DNA of 7,665 nucleotides. Origin: JACDDK01 sp038198445 (GTDB lineage Bacteria; Actinomycetota; Rubrobacteria; Rubrobacterales; Rubrobacteraceae). Positions 1 to 5,382 of this stretch are shown piece after piece (the stretch's first letter is position 1; each line of letters begins with the position of its first letter). The notes beneath the pieces are model-generated. The model ran no database searches. It was not told where the DNA came from and saw only the letters and a list, made by a program, of their open reading frames with translations. The stretch covers positions 1-7,665 of the forward strand of contig JBBPZZ010000094.1 of assembly GCA_038198445.1 (NCBI GenBank), written 5' to 3'. The position numbers and the translations under genes were made by a program.

Positions 1-1467
1 CGCGAAGACAAGGCCAGGCGCTTCGAGGCGCAGGGCTGGCACGTCCAGCACGTCTACGACTCCGAGGACCTGGAAGCGCTCGCCGAAGCGACCCAGAACG
101 CCATAGACGAAGAAGAACGGCCATCGCTGGTCGTCGTGCGCTCGCACATCGCCTATCCCGCGCCGAACGCGATAGATACCGCCGCCGCCCACGGCTCGGC
201 GCTCGGGGAAGATGAGATCCGTCTTGCGAAAGAAGAACTCGGCCTCGACCCCGACGCTCACTTCGACGTCCCGGATGAGGTCTACGAGCACATGGACCAG
301 AAGCCACGGGGCCACGAACTCGAGCAAGAGTGGAACGGGCGTTTCGGGGCCTGGAGCTCGACGTTCCCCGAGCTGTTGGAGGAGTGGGATCAGGCCTGGA
401 GCGGCAACCCAGCACCCGGCTACAAAGAGAAGTTGCCGAGGTGGGACCCGTCCGAGACCGAGAAGATGGCGACGCGCAAGGCCGGAGGCGCCGCGATGGA
501 CGCCTTCGGGGAGTACGCGCCGACCATGATCGGCGGCGCGGCGGACCTCGTCGGCTCCACGAACACCGTCTTCTCCAACGGCGGGGTCTTCTCTCCGGCG
601 AACGCCGGGCGCAACATCGCCTGGGGCATCCGCGAGCACGCGATGGGTTCATGCGTCAACGGCATCGTGCTGCACGGCGGGATGGTCCGTCCATATGGCT
701 CGACCTTCCTGATCTTCTCCGACTACATGCGGCCCGCCGTGCGGCTCTCGGCGCTCATGGGCATCAAGGTCGCCTGGATCTGGACGCACGACTCCGTAGG
801 CCTCGGTGAGGACGGCCCGACCCACCAGCCCATCGAGCACTATATGGCCTTGAGGGCGATACCGAACCTCACCGTCATCCGGCCCGCTGACGCCAACGAG
901 ACCTCGGTGGCCTGGCAGAGTACTTTCGAGACCGACGGACCCGTGGCGCTGCTACTTACCCGCCAGAACGTCCCGGTTCTGGACCCCGGTCCGGCGGAGG
1001 ACGCCCTGCGCGGCGCGTACATCCGGGAGGACGCCGACGGTGAGGAGCCAGACGTCATCCTCATCGGGACCGGCTCCGAGGTCGCGGTGGCGCTCGAAGC
1101 GCGGAAGTTGCTCGCCGAGAACGGCGTGGACGCGCGAGTGGTGAGTATGCCGTCGTGGGAGATCTACGACGCCCAGGACCAGAGCTATAAGGACTCCGTC
1201 CTGCCGCCCTCGGTCGAGGTGCGGGTCTCGGTCGAGGCTGGCGTACCGAACGGCTGGGAGCGCTACGTCGGCTTCCGGGGCCGCAGCGTCGGCATCAACC
1301 GCTACGGCGCGTCCACGCCCGGGGAGGAATTACTGCAGCAGCTCGGCATCAACCCGGAGCACTTGGCGAACGAGGCGCTGGACCTGCTGGGACGTTCGGA
1401 GCGTCTGGAGGAAGACTACGGTACGCCCGCCGTCGAGCCCACCGACCCATCGGAGGGCCACTCGTAG
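1..1467 (+). CDS. tkt: Transketolase, 5'-truncated by the window edge
   Basis: Thiamine diphosphate (ThDP)-dependent transfer of two-carbon units between ketose and aldose phosphates in the cytosolic non-oxidative pentose phosphate pathway. The frame is open from base 1 and ends at TAG 1465-1467, giving 488 visible residues. Transketolases are usually 650-700 residues, so roughly 200 N-terminal residues, including the GDG metal/ThDP motif, lie outside the window. The GTG at 136 is internal and is not a start. Visible residues 1-45 end the pyrophosphate domain (GWHVQHV). The pyrimidine domain spans about 150-330, with WGIREH (catalytic Glu about residue 212), THDSVGLGEDGPTHQP (262-277) and the RQN motif near 321. 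The C-terminal domain carries GTGSEV (356-361) and VVSMPS (380-385). The pattern follows E. coli TktA closely. It is followed by transaldolase in the same direction, as expected for a pentose phosphate operon. The identification is secure; only the paralogue (tktA or tktB type) is undefined. Confidence 0.97.
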   Translation, partial: REDKARRFEAQGWHVQHVYDSEDLEALAEATQNAIDEEERPSLVVVRSHIAYPAPNAIDTAAAHGSALGEDEIRLAKEELGLDPDAHFDVPDEVYEHMDQKPRGHELEQEWNGRFGAWSSTFPELLEEWDQAWSGNPAPGYKEKLPRWDPSETEKMATRKAGGAAMDAFGEYAPTMIGGAADLVGSTNTVFSNGGVFSPANAGRNIAWGIREHAMGSCVNGIVLHGGMVRPYGSTFLIFSDYMRPAVRLSALMGIKVAWIWTHDSVGLGEDGPTHQPIEHYMALRAIPNLTVIRPADANETSVAWQSTFETDGPVALLLTRQNVPVLDPGPAEDALRGAYIREDADGEEPDVILIGTGSEVAVALEARKLLAENGVDARVVSMPSWEIYDAQDQSYKDSVLPPSVEVRVSVEAGVPNGWERYVGFRGRSVGINRYGASTPGEELLQQLGINPEHLANEALDLLGRSERLEEDYGTPAVEPTDPSEGHS

Positions 1468-1500
1468 AGCGATCTTAAGGCCGTGTTGGTTGGTGGTAAA

Positions 1501-1529
1501 GGGACGGGGAGTTTCGAGCTTCCCGTCCT
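1501..1529 (+). terminator. Hairpin in the tkt-tal gap, terminator-like without a U tract
   Basis: Bases 1502-1513 pair with 1517-1528 as ten Watson-Crick pairs and two G-U pairs. The outer seven (GGACGGG with CCCGTCC) are perfect, and the loop is TCG. Bases 1501 and 1529 can add another G-U pair. No T run follows (CTCCCGAAAG), so efficient intrinsic termination is unlikely. An RNA-processing or 3'-end stabilising hairpin, or partial attenuation between tkt and tal, is as likely. The pairing is directly seen; the function is inferred. Confidence 0.45.
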
Positions 1530-1535
1530 CCCGAA

Positions 1536-1543
1536 AGAGGAGG
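1536..1543 (+). promoter_or_regulatory. Ribosome binding site that sets the transaldolase start
   Basis: AGAGGAGG is a near-perfect Shine-Dalgarno sequence ending 9 nt before the ATG at 1553. It decides the start: the in-frame GTG at 1490 would place the tkt-tal gap hairpin and this site inside the coding region and add 21 residues with no family counterpart. A CCTCC at 1527-1531 could pair with GGAGG 1539-1543 and mask the site. Confidence 0.8.
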
Positions 1544-1552
1544 CATTACACG

Positions 1553-2653
1553 ATGAACGAGAACCTCAAGAAAGCGGCGGAGTTGGGGCAGGGGATCTGG
1601 ATAGACTCCATCAGCCGCGACGACCTCGTCGAGGGCGGCGCGCTGCACCAGATGATAGAGGACGGGGTCGTCGGCGTTACATCGAACCCATCTATCTTCC
1701 AGAAGGCGATCTCCGAATCCGAGTTGTACGACGAGCAGCTAGAGGAAGCCGCCAAAGAGACCGACGACCCGAAGGAAATCTTCTGGCAGCTAGCGGTCCA
1801 GGACATTCAAAACGCCTGCGATATTCTCGCCCCCGTCTACGAACGAACCGCTCACAAGGACGGCTTCGTCTCGCTGGAGGTCTCGCCGGACGTCGGGTAC
1901 GACGCTCCGAAGACGGTGGACGAGGCTTTGATGTTGCACGAGCTGGTGGACCGGCCGAACCTGCTGGTCAAGATACCGGCGACGCAGCCGGGGCTCGCGG
2001 CCATCGAGGAGGTTATCCGCAACGGCAAGAGCGTGAACGTTACTTTGATCTTCTCCCTGGACCGTTACAAGGCGGTAGCCCGCGCGTACATCCGCGGCCT
2101 GCAGCGTCTCGTGGCGGAGGGTGGCGACCCGTCCGGGGTGGCGAGCGTGGCGAGCTTCTTCGTGAGCCGGGTTGACTCGGAGGGCGACAAGCGGCTGGAG
2201 GAAGCCGGACGCCCGGACCTTCAGGGCAGGCTCGCCATCGCAAACGCCAAGCTCGCGTATGCGGCGTTCGAGGAGATCTTCTCCGGCGACGACTGGACGT
2301 ACCTTGAGTCGAAGGGAGCGAACAAGCAGCGTCCTCTCTGGGCCTCGACTTCGACCAAGAATCCGGACTACCCGGACACCATCTACGTGGACAACCTCAT
2401 TGGCCCGGACACGGTCAACACCATGCCCGGCGCGACGCTCGAAGCGACGATGGACCACGGTGAGATCCGTCCGACCCTCAAGGAGGGCATCGAGGACGCG
2501 AAACGTCTGCCGCGCCTCCTGGCCGAGGCCGGCGTGGACTACGAGGACGTAACCGAGACGCTCGAAAAGGAGGGCGTAGCCAAGTTCATCGACTCCTTCG
2601 AGGAGATGCTGGAGGTCATAAACGAGAAGAGCCGCAAGCTGGTTCGTCAGTAG
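1553..2653 (+). CDS. tal: Transaldolase
   Basis: Moves a dihydroxyacetone unit from sedoheptulose 7-phosphate to glyceraldehyde 3-phosphate, giving erythrose 4-phosphate and fructose 6-phosphate, through a Schiff base in the cytosol. It has 366 residues, typical of the long actinobacterial/cyanobacterial transaldolase subfamily (about 360-380) rather than the 220-residue TalC type. Motifs, counted from ATG 1553, are IWIDSISRDD near the N terminus (Asp18), SNPSIFQKAI (44-53), SLEVSP (107-112), LLVKIPAT with the Schiff-base Lys140, NVTLIFS (162-168), ASFFVSRVD (200-208) and RPLWASTSTKNP (260-271). These give the expected alpha/beta-barrel motif order with no missing catalytic residue. It lies 85 nt after transketolase and 45 nt before the HAD gene, so co-transcription is likely, perhaps modulated by the hairpin upstream. 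In many bacteria this subfamily is fused to a Pgi like the one encoded downstream; here it stands alone. Identification is firm. Confidence 0.97.
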   Translation: MNENLKKAAELGQGIWIDSISRDDLVEGGALHQMIEDGVVGVTSNPSIFQKAISESELYDEQLEEAAKETDDPKEIFWQLAVQDIQNACDILAPVYERTAHKDGFVSLEVSPDVGYDAPKTVDEALMLHELVDRPNLLVKIPATQPGLAAIEEVIRNGKSVNVTLIFSLDRYKAVARAYIRGLQRLVAEGGDPSGVASVASFFVSRVDSEGDKRLEEAGRPDLQGRLAIANAKLAYAAFEEIFSGDDWTYLESKGANKQRPLWASTSTKNPDYPDTIYVDNLIGPDTVNTMPGATLEATMDHGEIRPTLKEGIEDAKRLPRLLAEAGVDYEDVTETLEKEGVAKFIDSFEEMLEVINEKSRKLVRQ

Positions 2654-2698
2654 GGTGGCGGTTTGACGGGGTTGTTCGTGTAAGGGAGAGGAGAGAGA

Positions 2699-3487
2699 GT
2701 GGCTACGGGGTTTAGAGGGGCTATCTTCGACGTCGACGGGGTGTTGGTTGATTCGCCGCACGAGCAGGCGTGGCGCGAGGGCTTGAAGAAGCTCATGGAG
2801 AACGAGTGGAGTGATATACGGGATCAGACCTCGTATTCACCCGATAAGTTCACGCCGCAGGTCTATCAGAGCGAGATGAGCGGCAAGCCGCGCTACAAGG
2901 GCGCGCAGGCCGCGCTGGAATACTTCGACGTGCCGGACGCCGAGGAACGCGCCCAGGAGTACGGCGACATGAAGCAGGAGATGATCGTGGACCTCATAGA
3001 GGCCAAGGAGTTCCACGCCTACCCGGACGCGCTGCGCTTCGTGCTGGCGGTCAAGGAGGCCGGTATCCTCATTGCGGCGGCTTCCTCCTCCAAGAACGCG
3101 GGCGCCTTCCTCAGGCTAGTGCGCCTCGACGAGTTCGCCGAGGAAGAGGGTCTCTCCTACGATTTCGTGGAGCCCGGCATGACGCTGCTGGATATCCTCG
3201 ACGCGGACGTGAGCGGGCGCGACTTCGAGCAGGGCAAACCGCATCCCATGATCTTCCTGGCCGCCGCCGAGGAACTCGGCACCTCGACCGAGGAGAGCTT
3301 TGTAATAGAGGACGCCGCCAACGGCGTGGAGGCCGCGAAAGCCGGTGAGATGGCGGCCCTGGGACTCGCCCGCGCCGACGACGAGGACGCCCTCGCCGAA
3401 GCCGACGCTGACATCGTCGTGACGAGCCTCGACGACATCTCCCTCGACGCGCTCTTGGAAGGCCGCCTGGAGAAGGCGGGCTCCTGA
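2699..3487 (+). CDS. HAD-superfamily phosphatase, beta-phosphoglucomutase-like
   Basis: A 262-residue HAD subfamily IA hydrolase or mutase, probably cytosolic and acting on a sugar phosphate. Motif I is DVDGVLVDS, with nucleophile Asp11 and acid/base Asp13. A helical cap spans about 20-100 and contains SGKPRYKGAQAALE (61-74), which resembles the cap-loop pattern of beta-phosphoglucomutases. Motif II is Ser129/Ser130 in AAASSSKNA, motif III is Lys180 in GKPHP, and motif IV is Glu204-Asp205 in VIEDAANG. All four motifs are intact. The start is GTG at 2699, chosen because GGGAGAGGAG (2684-2693) lies 5 nt upstream and motif I follows at the usual position. It sits between tal and pgi and overlaps pgi by one base, so it is surely part of the operon. 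Hand count gives 56 Asp+Glu against 23 Lys+Arg. It may be a true beta-phosphoglucomutase (maltose or trehalose phosphorolysis) or a house-cleaning phosphatase; the sequence does not settle which. Confidence 0.85.
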   Translation: MATGFRGAIFDVDGVLVDSPHEQAWREGLKKLMENEWSDIRDQTSYSPDKFTPQVYQSEMSGKPRYKGAQAALEYFDVPDAEERAQEYGDMKQEMIVDLIEAKEFHAYPDALRFVLAVKEAGILIAAASSSKNAGAFLRLVRLDEFAEEEGLSYDFVEPGMTLLDILDADVSGRDFEQGKPHPMIFLAAAEELGTSTEESFVIEDAANGVEAAKAGEMAALGLARADDEDALAEADADIVVTSLDDISLDALLEGRLEKAGS

Positions 3488-3489
3488 TG
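3485..3489 (+). promoter_or_regulatory. TGATG stop-start overlap coupling HAD gene and pgi
   Basis: The HAD gene's TGA (3485-3487) shares its A with the pgi ATG (3487-3489). A GGAGAAGG sequence at 3469-3476, inside the HAD coding region, sits 10 nt upstream as a moderate ribosome binding site. This arrangement is the usual sign of translational coupling, so the two proteins are likely made in linked amounts. Confidence 0.8.
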
Positions 3490-5175
3490 AACTACAAGGA
3501 AAACGCCTCACTGGGCAGCTACGAGGACGCCGTTGCCGGCGCGCTCTCGGAGTTGCGCGAAGAGCGGATCGTGCAGCGTATGCTGGATGGCGACCACACC
3601 GTCTGGGGGCCGGAGCCGGAGGAGATAGCGAACCGGCTGGGCTGGCTCAAGAGCCCGGAGACTTCGGGGAACGCGCTGCGGGAGATACTCGACTTCGCCG
3701 AGACGGTGCGCGGAGAGGGGATCGAGCACGTACAACTCCTCGGGATGGGTGGTTCGAGCCTCGCCCCGGAGGTCTTCGGGTTCGCCCTCAAGAGCGAGGA
3801 CGGCTCCCCGAGCCTCGCGGTGCTCGACAGCACCGACCCGGAGGCCGTGTTGAACCATCTTGAAGGCCTGGATCCCTCCCGCACGCTCTTCGTCGTCTCG
3901 ACCAAGTCGGGTGGCACGGTCGAGACGTTCTCATTCTTCAAGTTCTTCTACAATAAGGTCGCGGAGGTCGTCGGTAGAGATCAGGCCGGCTCGCACTTCG
4001 TCGCCATCACGGACCCCGGCAGCGGCCTCGCGGACACGGCGGAGCAGTACGACTTCCGCAAGACGTTCATAAACGACCCGAACATCGGGGGCCGCTACTC
4101 GGCGCTCTCGTACTTCGGGGTCGTACCGGCCGCCCTCGGCGGCGTGGACGTGGAGAGGCTCCTGAAGAGCGGCCACGATGCGGCGGACGAGTTGGAAGCG
4201 TCAGGAGAAGAAGATCCCGGCGCATGGCTCGGAGCGGTGATCGGGGAGCTGGCGCGCTCCGCCGGGCGCGACAAGCTGACGCTGCTCGCGTCGCCCGCGC
4301 TCGCGCCGTTCGGCCCCTGGGCGGAGCAACTCATCGCCGAGAGCACCGGCAAGGACGGGGTCGGGATCCTGCCCGTCGCCGAAGAGCCGGAGGGTTCCCC
4401 GGAGGACTACGGCGACGACCGGGTCTTCGTCAGCATGAGATTGCGGAGTGAGGAGGACCAGGGCGGGCTTTTGGACGACCTGCGGAACGCGGGACATCCG
4501 GTCATCGAAGTCCTGCTGGACGACCCTTACGACCTGGGGGGTGAGATGTTCCGGTGGGAGGTGGCGACCGCCGTTGCCGGATGGCGTCTCGGCATCAACC
4601 CGTTCGACCAGCCGAACGTCGAGTCGGCGAAGATACAGGCCCGCAAGATGGTCGAGGAATACAACGAGAAGGGCGAGCTACCCGAACCCGAGCCCACGGT
4701 CGAGGAGGACGGGATGGCCGTCTACTCCGCCGGGAACGCTACCGGCGTGGACGAGGCGCTCGAAGAGTTCCTGAGTCAGGCGCGCCCCGGCGACTACGTG
4801 TCGCTGCAGGCTTACCTGACGCCTTCGGAGGAGACTACCGAAGTCCTGCAGAGGATGCGTGTCCGGCTGCGGGAGCGCCTCAAGCTCGCCACCACTTCGG
4901 GCTACGGGCCGCGCTTTCTGCACTCTACGGGCCAGCTCCACAAGGGCGACGGCGGGAACGGTCTCTTTATTCAGTTCACCGCCGATCCGGGGGCGGAGGT
5001 ACCGATACCGGATGAGGCGGGCGAATCGGAAGCCACGCTCACCTTCGGGGTATTGGAGGCGGCGCAGGCGCTGGGGGACCGGCAGGCGCTCCTGGATGTG
5101 GATCGGCGGGTGATCCGCTTCCACCTCGGCTCGGACGTGAGTGGCGGCTTGAATAAGCTCGCCGGTGGGATCTGA
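3487..5175 (+). CDS. pgi: Glucose-6-phosphate isomerase, Tal-Pgi-type isomerase as a separate protein
   Basis: Interconverts glucose 6-phosphate and fructose 6-phosphate, tying the pentose phosphate products of the genes upstream to glycolysis or gluconeogenesis. It has 562 residues with two sugar-isomerase (SIS) folds. Visible motifs are LLGMGGSSLAPE (84-95, phosphate loop), VSTKSGGTVET (137-147), GGRYSALSYFG (201-211, Arg203), QLIAESTGKDG (281-291, catalytic Glu285), INPFDQPNVESAK (370-382, Lys382 matching the NxFDQxGVExxK signature) and FLHSTGQLHKG (477-487). The ESTGKDG, INPFDQPN and STGQLHKG forms and the long C-terminal region are, as I recall, those of the isomerase half of bifunctional transaldolase/Pgi proteins, not of the E. 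coli-type enzyme. No HQGT-like histidine motif lies between Glu285 and Lys382. The start is fixed by the overlap with the HAD gene. The protein is very acidic (about 97 acidic to 47 basic residues). Family assignment is strong; activity is inferred. Confidence 0.92.
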   Translation: MNYKENASLGSYEDAVAGALSELREERIVQRMLDGDHTVWGPEPEEIANRLGWLKSPETSGNALREILDFAETVRGEGIEHVQLLGMGGSSLAPEVFGFALKSEDGSPSLAVLDSTDPEAVLNHLEGLDPSRTLFVVSTKSGGTVETFSFFKFFYNKVAEVVGRDQAGSHFVAITDPGSGLADTAEQYDFRKTFINDPNIGGRYSALSYFGVVPAALGGVDVERLLKSGHDAADELEASGEEDPGAWLGAVIGELARSAGRDKLTLLASPALAPFGPWAEQLIAESTGKDGVGILPVAEEPEGSPEDYGDDRVFVSMRLRSEEDQGGLLDDLRNAGHPVIEVLLDDPYDLGGEMFRWEVATAVAGWRLGINPFDQPNVESAKIQARKMVEEYNEKGELPEPEPTVEEDGMAVYSAGNATGVDEALEEFLSQARPGDYVSLQAYLTPSEETTEVLQRMRVRLRERLKLATTSGYGPRFLHSTGQLHKGDGGNGLFIQFTADPGAEVPIPDEAGESEATLTFGVLEAAQALGDRQALLDVDRRVIRFHLGSDVSGGLNKLAGGI

Positions 5176-5187
5176 GGAAGATCCCAC
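5165..5187 (+). terminator. Hairpin spanning the pgi stop codon
   Basis: GTGGGATC (5165-5172) and GATCCCAC (5180-5187) form a perfect 8-bp stem. The 7-nt loop TGAGGAA contains the pgi stop codon TGA (5173-5175). There is no T run afterwards, so it is more likely an end-of-message stabilising or partial-termination hairpin than a full intrinsic terminator. Translating ribosomes would melt it, linking its formation to pgi translation. The inverted repeat is seen directly; the role is inferred. Confidence 0.4.
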
Positions 5188-5331
5188 GATGCTGGCAGCA
5201 GCGCGGAGAGGAGGCGTGAACATCTAAAATTCGGTCTCCGTAGGCGGAAATGCAACACCGTAGCGGATTCAGAGTTACGCTGGAGGGTCTGAACCGGAGG
5301 GGAAATCCGGTGAGGAAGAAGGAAAAGGAAA

Positions 5332-5364
5332 CCCGGTAATCCAACAAGCGTTCCGGTTACCGGG
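5332..5364 (+). promoter_or_regulatory. Inverted repeat just upstream of the kinase ribosome binding site
   Basis: CCCGGTAA (5332-5339) pairs perfectly with TTACCGGG (5357-5364). The stem can extend inward by a U-G pair (5340/5356) and a C-G pair (5341/5355), leaving a 13-nt loop. The right arm is itself part of an 11-nt palindrome, CCGGTTACCGG (5353-5363), the size and form of a small repressor operator. It ends 7 nt before the Shine-Dalgarno sequence, so either an RNA hairpin or a bound protein here could affect expression of the kinase. Confidence 0.4.
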
Positions 5365-5371
5365 CTTGGAG

Positions 5372-5380
5372 AAGGAGGAG
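5372..5380 (+). promoter_or_regulatory. Ribosome binding site of the kinase gene
   Basis: AAGGAGGAG ends 2 nt before ATG 5383; its core AAGGAGG (5372-5378) ends 4 nt before it, slightly closer than the usual 5-9 nt. It is a strong anti-16S match and supports the ATG at 5383, since no other in-frame start with a similar site is visible. Confidence 0.75.
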
Positions 5381-5382
5381 AG

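Larger units (their letters stand above)
5176..5382 (+). promoter_or_regulatory. Repeat-rich 207-nt leader/intergenic region before the kinase gene
   Basis: This gap, the longest in the window, probably holds control signals for the kinase gene. It contains, in order: the right half of the pgi-stop hairpin; a possible 12-codon reading frame (5189-5227); an AT-rich TAAAAT (5225-5230) that could be a -10 box but has no convincing -35 partner; two copies of CCGTAG(G)CGGA starting 20 nt apart (5238 and 5258); a 6-bp hairpin ACCGGA/TCCGGT (5293-5298 with 5306-5311); and a larger hairpin at 5332-5364. The kinase ribosome binding site follows at once. This suggests either a second promoter with operators or an RNA element controlling expression. 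No known riboswitch consensus was recognised. Confidence 0.4.

Noticed and set aside
136..138. GTG at 136 as a start for transketolase
   Set aside because: The frame continues upstream to base 1 with clear transketolase sequence (GWHVQHV and following), so the gene is cut by the window edge rather than starting here.
1490..1492. GTG at 1490 as the transaldolase start
   Set aside because: It would translate through the intergenic hairpin and the Shine-Dalgarno sequence; ATG 1553 has the ideal ribosome binding site and the family-typical N terminus.
2654..2698. Possible terminator or promoter between transaldolase and the HAD gene
   Set aside because: The 45-nt gap shows only the purine-rich ribosome binding site, with no inverted repeat or promoter boxes.
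1790..2761. 323-residue open frame on the minus strand across transaldolase
   Set aside because: It is antisense to a firmly identified gene, has no recognisable motif and is Arg/Val/Leu/His-rich, as expected for a GC-driven antisense shadow.
4678..5223. 181-residue minus-strand frame opposite the 3' end of pgi
   Set aside because: Antisense to conserved pgi motifs, with no ribosome binding site or domain recognised; explained by high GC at codon positions.
5225..5230. TAAAAT as a sigma-70-type promoter -10 box
   Set aside because: No convincing -35 hexamer lies 16-18 nt upstream; kept only as a possibility within the leader entry, not as a promoter call.
5294..5340. Cobalamin-riboswitch-like stretch (GGGGAAATCCGGTGAGGAAG)
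   Set aside because: It recalls the GGGAA...GGTG part of the cobalamin aptamer, but the B12 box and the upstream GGTGCC-type element are missing, so the match is local and probably chance.
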